The notes below the pieces were generated by a model, which had not been told where the DNA came from, searched no databases, and saw only the letters and a list, made by a program, of their open reading frames with translations. A stretch of 56,415 nt of DNA, taken from positions 1 through 56,415 of the forward strand of contig JADBYQ010000053.1 in NCBI GenBank assembly GCA_020402945.1, in the 5' to 3' direction. This DNA is from Cytophagales bacterium (GTDB taxonomy: Bacteria > Bacteroidota > Bacteroidia > Cytophagales > Cyclobacteriaceae). A program made the translations under genes and the position numbers. Shown here piece after piece: positions 34,554 to 43,620 of this stretch. The stretch's first letter is position 1, and the number at the start of each line of letters is the position of its first letter.

Positions 34554-35415
34554 TATCGTTATCCCAACATACAACCGATACGCACAGTTACCGGAGTTTT
34601 TTAGCAAAAACGCTTTGCTGGAACATGCTCCTGCGATTTTATGGGTTATTGACGACCATTCTCCCCATTTCATGCAAGCTGTTATTCCTTCCTGGATTAA
34701 TATTAGATTTATTCGCCTCGAAAGAAATAACGGTCAGGCCTATGCACGGAATTTGGCCATCGCAAAAGGGTATAATCAATATGTGATTTCACTCGATGAC
34801 GATGCGTGGTTCGAAGATGCAGAAATGTCATTGAATGAGCTCGCAAGCCTATTCAACACTTACCCGGGTGCAGGGTGTGTTATGTTCAATATTGCCACCC
34901 CGGACTCACCATATGCAACATTACAAACAGGGACAATCTTACCTTTGCATGTGACTTGCGGATGCGCATATCGGAGAGAGGTGCTTGAACAGATTAAAGG
35001 ATTTTCAGATTTCCTTCATTCGCAGGCAGAGGAGACTGATATTTCACTTCGTATTTATCAGGCAGGTTGGAATATTATTTTTTCAAATAAGATCAGGGTA
35101 TTTCATAATTTTTCGCCAGGGTTGCGCACATTACAATGGTATTATAATGTGCGACATAACACAACTCGAAACGATTTGTTGGTGGTGGTCATGTATTTTC
35201 CGCGTCTGTTGGTAGCTCCTTTTCTCGTTGGAAAATATCTAAGTCATTTGAGATATGCAATAACAAGTAGAAAATCTGTTTTTAAAACGTTAGGCTACAC
35301 CGTAAAAGCACTGTTAAGTTTTGTTAAATTGCTACCCAAAGCAGTAAAAAACAGAAAACCCCTAACCCTCGATCAATTTAATTATTGGCGTGCTTTATTT
35401 AAAAGTAAAATTTAA
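34546..35415 (+). CDS. glycosyltransferase family 2
   Basis: A 289-aa protein with a GTG start at 34546 overlapping the previous gene. It has FDIVIPTYNRYAQLPEFF, then YARNLAIAKGYNQYVISLDDDAWF (metal-binding DDD) and CGCAYRREVLEQIKGFSDFLHSQAEETDISLRI, the family acceptor/base region. The C-terminus is basic. Likely adds one sugar in the cytosolic assembly of the repeat unit. Confidence 0.9.
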   Translation: MFDIVIPTYNRYAQLPEFFSKNALLEHAPAILWVIDDHSPHFMQAVIPSWINIRFIRLERNNGQAYARNLAIAKGYNQYVISLDDDAWFEDAEMSLNELASLFNTYPGAGCVMFNIATPDSPYATLQTGTILPLHVTCGCAYRREVLEQIKGFSDFLHSQAEETDISLRIYQAGWNIIFSNKIRVFHNFSPGLRTLQWYYNVRHNTTRNDLLVVVMYFPRLLVAPFLVGKYLSHLRYAITSRKSVFKTLGYTVKALLSFVKLLPKAVKNRKPLTLDQFNYWRALFKSKI

Positions 35416-35497
35416 AACGTATTGTGACGTGAATACGAATAAGGTAATGCTAGGATTTGGAATTAGTCGATTATTGTGCCAAAGGAATAAATAAGTT

Positions 35498-36160
35498 ATG
35501 AAACGTATTTTAAAGAAATTGTTTTTTAGTTCGACTAAGCCAAATAGAATTCTTTCAGGGGTGAGTTCAGGCATGCTTACTAATTACGATCCTAAAGACA
35601 GGACGTTACACTTGCTGGGTCTTTACGAAAGAGAGATTTATCCATTTCTTGAGAAGGCCATGAAGCGATCTGAAACTTTAGTTGATATTGGAGCTAACGA
35701 TGGATATTATGCAGTTGCATTCGCAAAGCAAGGAGGAAAAAAGGTAATCGTTTGTGAACCAAGCCCTATTGAGAAAGCTAAACTGATTCAAAATATGAAT
35801 TTGAATGGCTTTAAAGAGATGAAAGATTTTGTATTGATTGATAAATTTGTTTCAGATACATCGAATGATAAGGAAATTTCTATCAATGAATTAATTGGAG
35901 ACAGAAAAAGTGCTTTGATTCTGATTGATGTTGATGGAGGTGAGAAAAAAATCATTGAGGGGTTTAACTTCAATTCTGGTGTAAGTATAGATTGGTTAAT
36001 TGAGACGCATACAATTGAACTCGAGGAGGCTATTGTAGCCTTGCTGATATCAAAAGGATATGTAGTTTCAATTATAAGAAGTGCCTGGTGGCGCCTGATT
36101 TTTCCTGAACAGCGGCCACTACCTCATAATCGTTGGCTATTTGCTACAAAGAATCCCTGA
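35498..36160 (+). CDS. FkbM-like methyltransferase (3 of 4)
   Basis: A 220-aa protein. SAM motif I is TLVDIGANDGYYAVAFAKQ, then VIVCEPSPIEKAKLIQNM and LILIDVDGGEKKIIEGF, a variant of the FkbM DxEGxE signature with Asp and Gly in place of Glu. It ends near SAWWRLIFPEQRPLPHNRWLFA. It is separated from the preceding GT2 by 82 bp with no clear signal. The next gene starts right after its stop. Confidence 0.85.
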   Translation: MKRILKKLFFSSTKPNRILSGVSSGMLTNYDPKDRTLHLLGLYEREIYPFLEKAMKRSETLVDIGANDGYYAVAFAKQGGKKVIVCEPSPIEKAKLIQNMNLNGFKEMKDFVLIDKFVSDTSNDKEISINELIGDRKSALILIDVDGGEKKIIEGFNFNSGVSIDWLIETHTIELEEAIVALLISKGYVVSIIRSAWWRLIFPEQRPLPHNRWLFATKNP

Positions 36161-36161
36161 A

Positions 36162-37340
36162 TTGAAAGTTACTTTACTACATCCGGGCACTCAGTATTCT
36201 CATCACCTTGCCAGGGAGTTGACTAGGCTTAAAATGCTTGATAAATTCATAACGTCATTCGTGGTTTCTGAAAATTCGATTTTAAACAAATTATTTCATG
36301 GCTTACTCACGAACAGGGTGCTTCTAGGAATTTCTTATGATTGTTTTAAGACTTACCCTGATATCGAATTTTCATATTGGATCGAAGCAATACTAAATAG
36401 AGATCAGGAATATTTACTGTATAAAAGAAATTCTCGCTTTCAAGACAGAATAATAAAGAATGATTTAAAGGATAAGCCGGTTATTATCGGCTTTGATACA
36501 TCTAGTTGGAAACTTGCAGAACATTGTCAAAAGACAGGACAGGAATTCATATTGGATGTAAGTATAGGTCATCCTCTTTCCAAGGAAAAAGTTTTTGAAA
36601 AATTACGAACTGATTTTCCATTATGGAAGGATGGTATACCTAGGAAAAATGAAGGACTTGTTGCGTTAGAACAAATGGAGTTGCAGTCGGCAAGCAAGAT
36701 CGTTGTGCCTAGTAATTTCGTAAAAAGGACTTTAATTGAAAATAATATAAGTCCGAATAAAATATTCGTTAATCCATTTGGCACGAGTTTATTTACGCCC
36801 TACATCGAAGCTAGGAAAACTGATAAAAAATTGATATTTCTTTTTTTTGGATCTTTAACAGCGCGTAAAGGATTGCCAACCCTTTTAAACGCCTGGAAAG
36901 CTTTGGGAGAGGAAGAAGCTGAGTTGATAATAGCTGGATACGGAAATATCCCAAAAAACGAATCGATTCCTGAAAATGTAAAAATTCTAGGAGCAATTTT
37001 ACCAGAGAAAAGAGCTCAACTGTACGCTCAGGCTGATGTGTTCGTATTTCCGAGCTTTTTTGAAGGTTTTGCACAAGTACAGGTAGAGGCGGCTGCCTGC
37101 GGATTGCCTATAATTGGGACGCAAAATTCGGGAGCGGAAGAAATAATCCAAGATGGGTATAATGGATTTATTGTTGAACCCGGAAATATTGACCAATTGG
37201 TGAGTGCAATGAGATTCTTTGTTAAGAACAGAGAAAAACTGGCGGTAATGAGCGCCAAGGTTCGAGAGCGAATCGATTTTTTCTCATGGAATAGTTATGG
37301 GAATAGGTGGAAGGCAATTCTTGAAACCAAACTATCATGA
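36162..37340 (+). CDS. glycosyltransferase family 4
   Basis: A 392-aa GT-B enzyme with a TTG start at 36162, one base after the FkbM stop (KVTLLHPGTQYSHHLAREL). The donor-binding half carries FFGSLTARKGLPTLLNAW, and the retaining motif is FEGFAQVQVEAAACGLPIIGT, with the spaced Glu pair. It is a normal length for GT4. It ends shortly before the acyl carrier gene. Confidence 0.9.
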   Translation: MKVTLLHPGTQYSHHLARELTRLKMLDKFITSFVVSENSILNKLFHGLLTNRVLLGISYDCFKTYPDIEFSYWIEAILNRDQEYLLYKRNSRFQDRIIKNDLKDKPVIIGFDTSSWKLAEHCQKTGQEFILDVSIGHPLSKEKVFEKLRTDFPLWKDGIPRKNEGLVALEQMELQSASKIVVPSNFVKRTLIENNISPNKIFVNPFGTSLFTPYIEARKTDKKLIFLFFGSLTARKGLPTLLNAWKALGEEEAELIIAGYGNIPKNESIPENVKILGAILPEKRAQLYAQADVFVFPSFFEGFAQVQVEAAACGLPIIGTQNSGAEEIIQDGYNGFIVEPGNIDQLVSAMRFFVKNREKLAVMSAKVRERIDFFSWNSYGNRWKAILETKLS

Positions 37341-37399
37341 AGGTCTTTAGTTATTAGATTCAGCCGTATGATTTCACTTAATTGATTGCCCAATAATTT

Positions 37400-37687
37400 A
37401 TGATTGATTATGCTAGGAAGATTAAGTCAATTATTCCTGATTTTGACGAAACACTTATCAATGCGTCATTTCAGGCTGCCCGGATTGATAGTATGGATTT
37501 ACTCACGATTAGGGTGGAGTTTGAGAATTTAAATGGCCAAGCATTTTCAGATAACGAGTGGCTGGAATTAGAATCGTTGTCAGACATTATTAAATTTTGT
37601 CAAAACATGGTTCAACAAAGGAAAGAAGAATTTATTTCAACTCTTGAAACAATCGGCAATGGGAAAATACAAATTAACATGCCGTAG
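37400..37687 (+). CDS. stand-alone acyl carrier protein-like
   Basis: A 95-aa acidic protein with the phosphopantetheine attachment pattern Asp-Ser-Met (RIDSMDLLTIRVEFENL), Ser at about residue 31, flanked by predicted helices as in acyl carrier proteins. No ketosynthase or acyl-activating enzyme is adjacent, so it is an orphan carrier in the glycan cluster. The next gene encodes a hexapeptide acyltransferase, so the carrier could deliver an acyl group to it (inference). Proteins this small and divergent can be misassigned, and aminoacyl carrier is an alternative. Confidence 0.7.
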   Translation: MIDYARKIKSIIPDFDETLINASFQAARIDSMDLLTIRVEFENLNGQAFSDNEWLELESLSDIIKFCQNMVQQRKEEFISTLETIGNGKIQINMP

Positions 37688-37812
37688 ATGGCTGTTCAGG
37701 CTCTATCAGAGAACTGGCTTTTAATACTATAAGTTAAAATGAGTAGTTTCTTGTTTAGAGAAAAAAATATGACATTAAGGGTGAGAATATTTACAAATAA
37801 AGTGAAAGTGCA

Positions 37813-38373
37813 GTGAGAGGGCATAAGCTTGAACCATTGTTTTTAAGAATTCCAATCGGTATTATGAGCCGGGTACGGATTTTTTTCTATAAAATCTTTG
37901 GTTTAAAGATTGGTAAATTGAACAGGTTTGAGCGTGGAAGAATGAGACGCTGCAAAAATATCATTATCGGTGATATGAACGCTTTTACACAAGGATACTT
38001 CATTTGGCCGATTGAAGAGGAAAGTGATGATGTGAAGATTGTGATCGGAAATAATAATTATTTTAATAAGAATGTAATGATTGATGCTTGTAACAGAATC
38101 GAGATCGGAGACTTTACCATGATTGGGCCAGATACATACATCACCGATTCTAACCATACATTCGGAACTGGTGTAACACCGAGCAAACAACCTATGCAAA
38201 AGGGCAAGGTAAAAATAGGCAGCAATTGTTGGATCGGAGCCAAAGTTGTTATCTTAAAGGATGTCGAAATTGGTGATTATTGTGTTGTTGCTGCGGGATC
38301 GATTGTAAGAAATAGTTTTTCAAGTGGTTCTCTTATTGCTGGTAATCCGGCCCGTTTGATTAAGAGAATTTAA
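37813..38373 (+). CDS. hexapeptide-repeat (left-handed beta-helix) acyltransferase
   Basis: A 186-aa protein, GTG start at 37813. After a basic N-terminus there are imperfect hexapeptide turns (IGDFTMIGPDTYITDSNHTFG, VKIGSNCWIGAKVVILKDVEIGDYCVVAAGSIV) with the HTFG and NCWIGA segments of sugar O-acetyltransferases of the WbbJ/maltose acetyltransferase type. It should acylate a hydroxyl from acyl-CoA or acyl-ACP. It lies 126 bp after the carrier gene. The gap has no ORF and no clear signal. Confidence 0.88.
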   Translation: MRGHKLEPLFLRIPIGIMSRVRIFFYKIFGLKIGKLNRFERGRMRRCKNIIIGDMNAFTQGYFIWPIEEESDDVKIVIGNNNYFNKNVMIDACNRIEIGDFTMIGPDTYITDSNHTFGTGVTPSKQPMQKGKVKIGSNCWIGAKVVILKDVEIGDYCVVAAGSIVRNSFSSGSLIAGNPARLIKRI

Positions 38374-38404
38374 TCATTTAACCAGAATTGTCCACAATAC
38401 TCAA

Positions 38405-39256
38405 ATGATCACCAGAAAAATAGATTGGCTGCAAAGTATAGACGGGAATAACAAACTGAAGTTAAATATATTGGAGAAGCAACTTGCTGATTTCTATGCA
38501 TCAAATCCTGACTACTATGCCAACATTGATTTCACTTCAACGAATTGGATAGATGACTCAGAGGCTGGTTACCAGGAGATACTAAAGTTAATTTCAGGAA
38601 GCAGCAAAATTTGTGAAGTAGGCTGTGGGAGTGCCAATATTTTAAAGCATCACGCACGGTTTCGCCCTCTTTATTCGGGCTGTGACTTTTCAGAAAAGCT
38701 CATGCAACATAATCGATTGCTTTACCCTGAAGCAAACTTCAAGTTCATCAATAAACCGAATACGTTACCCTTTGACGATGAATCATTTGATTTTGTATTT
38801 TCGGTTTTTGTAATCGAGCATAGCACAGATCCTTCAAAATTTCTCAACGAATGTTCAAGGATTCTTAAACCTGGCGGTAGTCTGGTTATTTTATGTCCGG
38901 ACTTTCTTGGGAGTGGCCATATGACTTCGCAACGTGCTGGTTGGAGTCAGGGAACAGCTCAGCAAAAATTGAGAAAAGGAAAATTTGCGGATGCAATCGT
39001 TACCTTGTTTGACAACCGGATTCGTATCCCATTTCGATGTAGGCAATTCGCGAAAAAAGCAGCACGTTACCCATTGTTTCTGGTTAATGCTAAACCTGTT
39101 GTTTTTGATGACCCCTTTTCACCTGACGTAGATGCTGTTTATGTGACGTACAAGATTGAAATAGAGAAATATCTTAGTAGTAAATTTAAGGTCAATGAGA
39201 ATACTTCGTTAGTTTCTTCATATGAAAGTGAGCGGAGAATCATATTTTGTCTATGA
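38405..39256 (+). CDS. class I SAM-dependent methyltransferase
   Basis: A 283-aa protein. SAM motif I is KICEVGCGSANILKHHA, followed by FVFSVFVIEHSTDPSKFLNECSRILKPGGSLVI, which is the Methyltransf_11 pattern. The C-terminal half (about 180-283) is variable and basic. It may methylate a sugar or lipid intermediate. It is 31 bp downstream of the acyltransferase gene and 20 bp upstream of another methyltransferase gene. Confidence 0.88.
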   Translation: MITRKIDWLQSIDGNNKLKLNILEKQLADFYASNPDYYANIDFTSTNWIDDSEAGYQEILKLISGSSKICEVGCGSANILKHHARFRPLYSGCDFSEKLMQHNRLLYPEANFKFINKPNTLPFDDESFDFVFSVFVIEHSTDPSKFLNECSRILKPGGSLVILCPDFLGSGHMTSQRAGWSQGTAQQKLRKGKFADAIVTLFDNRIRIPFRCRQFAKKAARYPLFLVNAKPVVFDDPFSPDVDAVYVTYKIEIEKYLSSKFKVNENTSLVSSYESERRIIFCL

Positions 39257-39276
39257 GTAAATTCTAAACTCGTAAA

Positions 39277-40176
39277 ATGTCTCACGTCAAACACATTCGC
39301 CTCTATCGTCTTATAGCAAGAGTCATTCCGTTGAAGTATAAACTCAATTTTTTAATTAAACCTTACATTAGACATCAAGATGCTCTTGTTATTCCTTACT
39401 ATAATAAATTCGGTATTTGTATACTTCCAAATTCGGGCAACCAGCGAACGATCAGTGATATTATTTTTGAAGGAGTCCGTTATCTTCCAGAATTTTCACT
39501 TATCAAAGAGATAAAGAAGAAGCTGCCCGGGAATTTCAACTACGTTGACGTAGGATCGAACATTGGGACAACAATATGGCTCTTTGCGGGTGAAGTTGAA
39601 AAAAATTATGGATATAAGCCGATTCCTCATCTATACAACACTATCCGCGATTCAATAGCAGTGAATAATGTGTCGAATATTACCCTTGTAAATAAAGCGG
39701 TAGGTAATAGTGCGGGAGTTATCAAGATGTTGAACAACGATAATTCAAATGTACTCACAGAAGATATTGAAGGTAGTGTCACAAGTGTCATTACTACGTT
39801 GGATGATGAACTAAAACGCGAACAGAAAATTGACCTTATTAAGATCGATGTTGAAGGTTTTGAATTAAGAGTCCTGGAAGGTGCCCGTAATAGTATCGAA
39901 AGGTTAAGACCAAAGCTACTGGTGGAACTACATCCTGAGTTTATTAAAAACTACGGAGGTGATATTGCTACGGTGATTACGTTAATCGAGCAGGTCGGAT
40001 ATAACATTAGTAACTATTCTTTTTTGTATGATCTGAGAAGTTCTTGGGTTAGGAGATTTCTGAATCGGTTTTTTACAAATTCAGGCAAACAATTCAATAC
40101 CATGAGGGATTTTTTTGAGGATATTGCGAGGAAACCTGAGCTCTCGAGCTACCACATTTTTTGTGAGCCACGTTAA
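39277..40176 (+). CDS. FkbM family methyltransferase (4 of 4)
   Basis: A 299-aa protein. Motif I is NYVDVGSNIGTTIWLFAGE. Then VNKAVGNSAGVIKML and the clear FkbM signature IDLIKIDVEGFELRVLEGA (Asp-x-Glu-Gly-x-Glu). It is the third FkbM with the standard core and the fourth overall. Its C-terminal 60 residues include SSWVRRFLNRFF, rich in basic and aromatic residues. It overlaps the next gene by 14 bp when that gene is started at GTG 40163. Confidence 0.92.
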   Translation: MSHVKHIRLYRLIARVIPLKYKLNFLIKPYIRHQDALVIPYYNKFGICILPNSGNQRTISDIIFEGVRYLPEFSLIKEIKKKLPGNFNYVDVGSNIGTTIWLFAGEVEKNYGYKPIPHLYNTIRDSIAVNNVSNITLVNKAVGNSAGVIKMLNNDNSNVLTEDIEGSVTSVITTLDDELKREQKIDLIKIDVEGFELRVLEGARNSIERLRPKLLVELHPEFIKNYGGDIATVITLIEQVGYNISNYSFLYDLRSSWVRRFLNRFFTNSGKQFNTMRDFFEDIARKPELSSYHIFCEPR

Positions 40177-41023
40177 CCATAAAATCCACGCTATAATACT
40201 TGCCCTGAATGAAGAGGTCTTCATGAAGGCGCAGTTAGATACGATTTATCCGTATTGTTCCGGTATTTCTGTTATCACCCAGTACGACAGGGACTGGTAT
40301 GGTAAATTTGTGACACCCGATCGAACCGTTGAGTTGGTATTGAATTATCCGGATCCGGATGGGAAAATACAACTTGTTATCAGGAGATTGCCAGACGAGG
40401 CCGCGGCCAGAAATATGGAAATGCTGTCCTTTAACAAAGAATCATGGCGTGGTATTATGTCACATGGCAGGGCAATGGCAGATATCAAAAAATTCCACAA
40501 TCCTCCGGATTATTTCTGGATTATTGATGCGGATGAATTATATGATGTGAATACAATTCCATTGATATTAGAATACTTGAAACGGAAACGCCCGAGGGGA
40601 ATGAGAGTGACGGGTTATAATTATATCAGAACATGGAACAGGAGAGTTCCTAGAGAAGTGATTGATTTTACTCACTTTGGCTTTATAAAACCCGGTATAT
40701 TGTTTGAACAAAGGCGTGTGATCAGTTGGAATGAATCACGACTGGCAAAAGGACTGAAAATGCTCAGTCTTCCTGATTTGTCCGCCAGGTTCTATGGATT
40801 CATCACATGCCCGGAATCCATTGGTGTTTTTCATCATGCTTGTTGGCTGGGAAACAATGAACGAATTGCCAGTAAATTTGTAAAATCAAGCCACCAGGAA
40901 TCTCGCGATTGGAAAGTTGATTCTGTGGATGCGATTCAATCTATTTTTGTGCATACAACTGCGTTGCCAGTAAATATTCAACAGGCACAATGGCCACAAC
41001 ATTTCTTTGATGAGCAACCGTAA
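40163..41023 (+). CDS. glycosyltransferase family 2-like protein
   Basis: A 286-aa protein when started at GTG 40163 (FFVSHVNHKIHAIILALNEE in frame, with the V codon as start). The frame is open further upstream inside the FkbM gene, but that part is not GT-like. It has AIILALNEEVFMKAQLDTIYP and the metal motif YFWIIDADELYDV, typical of GT2 enzymes. The remainder is divergent. It overlaps the next GT gene by 14 bp. Confidence 0.8.
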   Translation: MSHVNHKIHAIILALNEEVFMKAQLDTIYPYCSGISVITQYDRDWYGKFVTPDRTVELVLNYPDPDGKIQLVIRRLPDEAAARNMEMLSFNKESWRGIMSHGRAMADIKKFHNPPDYFWIIDADELYDVNTIPLILEYLKRKRPRGMRVTGYNYIRTWNRRVPREVIDFTHFGFIKPGILFEQRRVISWNESRLAKGLKMLSLPDLSARFYGFITCPESIGVFHHACWLGNNERIASKFVKSSHQESRDWKVDSVDAIQSIFVHTTALPVNIQQAQWPQHFFDEQP

Positions 41024-42173
41024 ACTAAAAGTACTGGTTGTGATTCCAAGTGCGTTTTGTTTCGGCTTACAACACGTTAGCATTGATCTTTTTGGAGCGG
41101 TTAAGAGTTCTATTGAACCTCATTTTTTAATTACGCGATGGAATGATGGCGAATTTGAACAGCTCCTCAAACGTTATGGGTTTGAGTATAGCTTCAGCTG
41201 GCTCGGGATGTTTAGCCGGAAAATGGATTGGGTTAATATGCGGATGTCGTTTACGGCATTGATTAAGTTGCCAAAATTGTATTTTGATTTTTTGAGATTA
41301 TGCAGGTTAAAAAAACCTCAAATATTATTTTTTGCTAATCACCATGAGTTGGTACTGCTCCTTCCGGTTTTATGGTTCATCAGGACCAAAGTAGTATGCC
41401 ATATGCACGATCCTTCTCCTGCTATTCCTTTTCAAAAGAGAACCTTCTTCTGGTATGGCTCACAGGTAGATCACTTCATTGCAATTTCGCAGGATGTTAA
41501 AAAGCGCCTTATGGATCTTGGTTGTCAGGAGAAAAAAATTAGTGTAGTTCATAATGGTATTGCAATGCCGGAAGCGGGTAACAGACAACGGTCCAAAAGA
41601 TTTATTGGACAATTTGCATGGCCTGAAGATGTATGTATTGTTGGTATTACTGGCCAAATGACAGCAACCAAAGGTCATGAAGATTTGGTTGAAGCGTTCT
41701 CAATTGCAATACAGGATAATCCAAAGTTACGACTTGTCATTGGTGGAAAGTTGCTCGAACCATTATTTACGAGCCTTACTTTGCTGATTGAAAAAAAAGG
41801 AATTAAACCCTATGTAGGATTCTCTGGATGGATGGAAGAAGTGGGAGTGTTTTATGAGGCAATTGATATCTTTATACTTGCTTCGCGACATGATGAAGGT
41901 TATGGGCTCGTTGTCGCGGAATCAATGTCTTACGGAAAACCGGTAGTGATTACAAATAGTGGGGGGGCAACGGAGATTGTAGAAAACGGAGTCAACGGGT
42001 ATATCGTGCCTAAACAAAACAGTAAAAAAATGGCAGAAAAAATGCTACTACTTTCAATAGACCATTCGCTGTATTTGAATTTTGCTTCAAAAGCAATTGA
42101 ACGAATAAAAAATGATTTTGCGATTGAGATTGCCGCTTCCAGATTTTCCGAATTATTGAAAGCGGTAGAATAA
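41010..42173 (+). CDS. glycosyltransferase family 4
   Basis: A 387-aa protein (ATG at 41010). The N-terminal LKVLVVIPSAFCFGLQHVS is followed by CHMHDPSPAIPFQKRTFFWYG and the donor segment GITGQMTATKGHEDLV. The retaining Glu pair is SRHDEGYGLVVAESMSYGKPVVITN. Normal GT-B length. The stop is one base before the polymerase gene, so the two are probably coupled. Confidence 0.92.
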   Translation: MSNRKLKVLVVIPSAFCFGLQHVSIDLFGAVKSSIEPHFLITRWNDGEFEQLLKRYGFEYSFSWLGMFSRKMDWVNMRMSFTALIKLPKLYFDFLRLCRLKKPQILFFANHHELVLLLPVLWFIRTKVVCHMHDPSPAIPFQKRTFFWYGSQVDHFIAISQDVKKRLMDLGCQEKKISVVHNGIAMPEAGNRQRSKRFIGQFAWPEDVCIVGITGQMTATKGHEDLVEAFSIAIQDNPKLRLVIGGKLLEPLFTSLTLLIEKKGIKPYVGFSGWMEEVGVFYEAIDIFILASRHDEGYGLVVAESMSYGKPVVITNSGGATEIVENGVNGYIVPKQNSKKMAEKMLLLSIDHSLYLNFASKAIERIKNDFAIEIAASRFSELLKAVE

Positions 42174-42174
42174 G

Positions 42175-43593
42175 ATGAGCTACGGCCTCAAAAGAATATC
42201 ACTCATCTACTGGATAATCGTCATCGTGTATTTGTCCTATTGTTTTTTTTATACACCAAATTTCTACCTGACTATTCCTGTCATTCTATTTCCCCTTTTT
42301 GCATTTCGGTTATTCTGGATCGACAACCAGCCGAATGTGTTGTTTTGGGGAATGATGCTGCAATGGTTGCCGGCATCTACACAATTGTTGTATAGCAACT
42401 TTTTAGGAGTTACCCTGGCCGAGCGAATGAAGGAATACTCCTTTCCTGCCGAAATGATGGAGTTTGCAACCTTGCTGTCAACGGTTGGGTTATTTGCATT
42501 TTCGATTGGATTGTACTTGGCAGTACGAAAACTCAGGTTTTCTAGCATGGATATTTTGATTGATAAGTACTCCCCGCTTGGAATACTTGTAGTGTATACC
42601 AGTTTCAGCTCGGTGGTTTACCTGACCACCAACTGGATCTGGGCCTTTTCTGGATTCGTTCAGTATATCTATTTATTTTTTTATCTCAAGTGGGGCTTTT
42701 TTCTGGTAGCGTTTTATGTCATTCATAAACGACCAAATAATTTGCGTTGGTATTTCTATGGCTTCATAGGTCTCGAAATTTTTTTAGGCCTCAACTCCTT
42801 TTTCGCCCGGGAAATTTTATTGGTTGTCATGTTCTCCATTCTCGGTGCCTTACAGATTCAATCTAAATTGAACTTCAAGTCATTTGCATTTATTACCATT
42901 GGTGTCATTTTGTTGGTCAATTATTTGATACTCTGGTCGGCCATAAAAAGGGATTATCGAGAATTTGTGAGCAATGGTAAAGTCACCCAATCGCTTATGG
43001 TTTCTGAAGAGGCTGCCAGAAGCAAGTACTTTGACCTCATGACAGGTGTGGATGATAAACAGTATGAAAAAGGCATTGAAGATTTTGTAAACAGGCTTGG
43101 GTATATTCAGTTTTTTGCCGCCTGCCTGAACCATGTGCCTCGTGTGGTTCCTCATCAGGATGGTCGGGTATACTTTAGTGCCTTGCAGCACTATTTTGTT
43201 CCGCGCTTTTTAAATCCAGATAAAGAGGTATTGGATGATAGCAAGCATACTGCAGAATTTACTGGCTTGAAATTATCAGGTGCAAAGGAGGCTACTTCAT
43301 TTAGCCTGGGTTATATTGCCGATGCCTATGTTGATTTTGGATATTTTTATATGTTTCCCTTGTTGTTGGCATTTGGTTGGCTCTTTGGTTTCTGTTATCA
43401 GTTTTTGGTGAGAAAGTCCATTAACGAATTATGGGTGTGGATTCTGACAAGCCCATTTCTTCTTTTGCTAAATATAAATGGTGCGGATACAAAAAAAGCA
43501 TTGGGAGGATTATTGATTTATTTTTTAACAGTAGCCATCCTTAGAAAATATTTAATCAGAATAGTTGATCCTTTTTTACGTGCAAAAAGATAG
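42175..43593 (+). CDS. Wzy-like oligosaccharide repeat-unit polymerase
   Basis: A 472-aa integral membrane protein with about 11-12 predicted helices (for example near 10-27, 33-50, 82-107, 126-150, 162-185, 198-215, 380-400 and 428-455). A large periplasmic loop of about 90 residues (about 260-345) contains GRVYFSALQHYFVP, a layout of O-antigen/EPS polymerases. It would join repeat units at the periplasmic side. Wzy proteins have little sequence conservation, so the call rests on topology and place. It coexists with an ABC exporter, which is unusual. Confidence 0.78.
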   Translation: MSYGLKRISLIYWIIVIVYLSYCFFYTPNFYLTIPVILFPLFAFRLFWIDNQPNVLFWGMMLQWLPASTQLLYSNFLGVTLAERMKEYSFPAEMMEFATLLSTVGLFAFSIGLYLAVRKLRFSSMDILIDKYSPLGILVVYTSFSSVVYLTTNWIWAFSGFVQYIYLFFYLKWGFFLVAFYVIHKRPNNLRWYFYGFIGLEIFLGLNSFFAREILLVVMFSILGALQIQSKLNFKSFAFITIGVILLVNYLILWSAIKRDYREFVSNGKVTQSLMVSEEAARSKYFDLMTGVDDKQYEKGIEDFVNRLGYIQFFAACLNHVPRVVPHQDGRVYFSALQHYFVPRFLNPDKEVLDDSKHTAEFTGLKLSGAKEATSFSLGYIADAYVDFGYFYMFPLLLAFGWLFGFCYQFLVRKSINELWVWILTSPFLLLLNINGADTKKALGGLLIYFLTVAILRKYLIRIVDPFLRAKR

Positions 43594-43620
43594 TGCGCGG
43601 GTTTATTCTTATGTTTCTTT

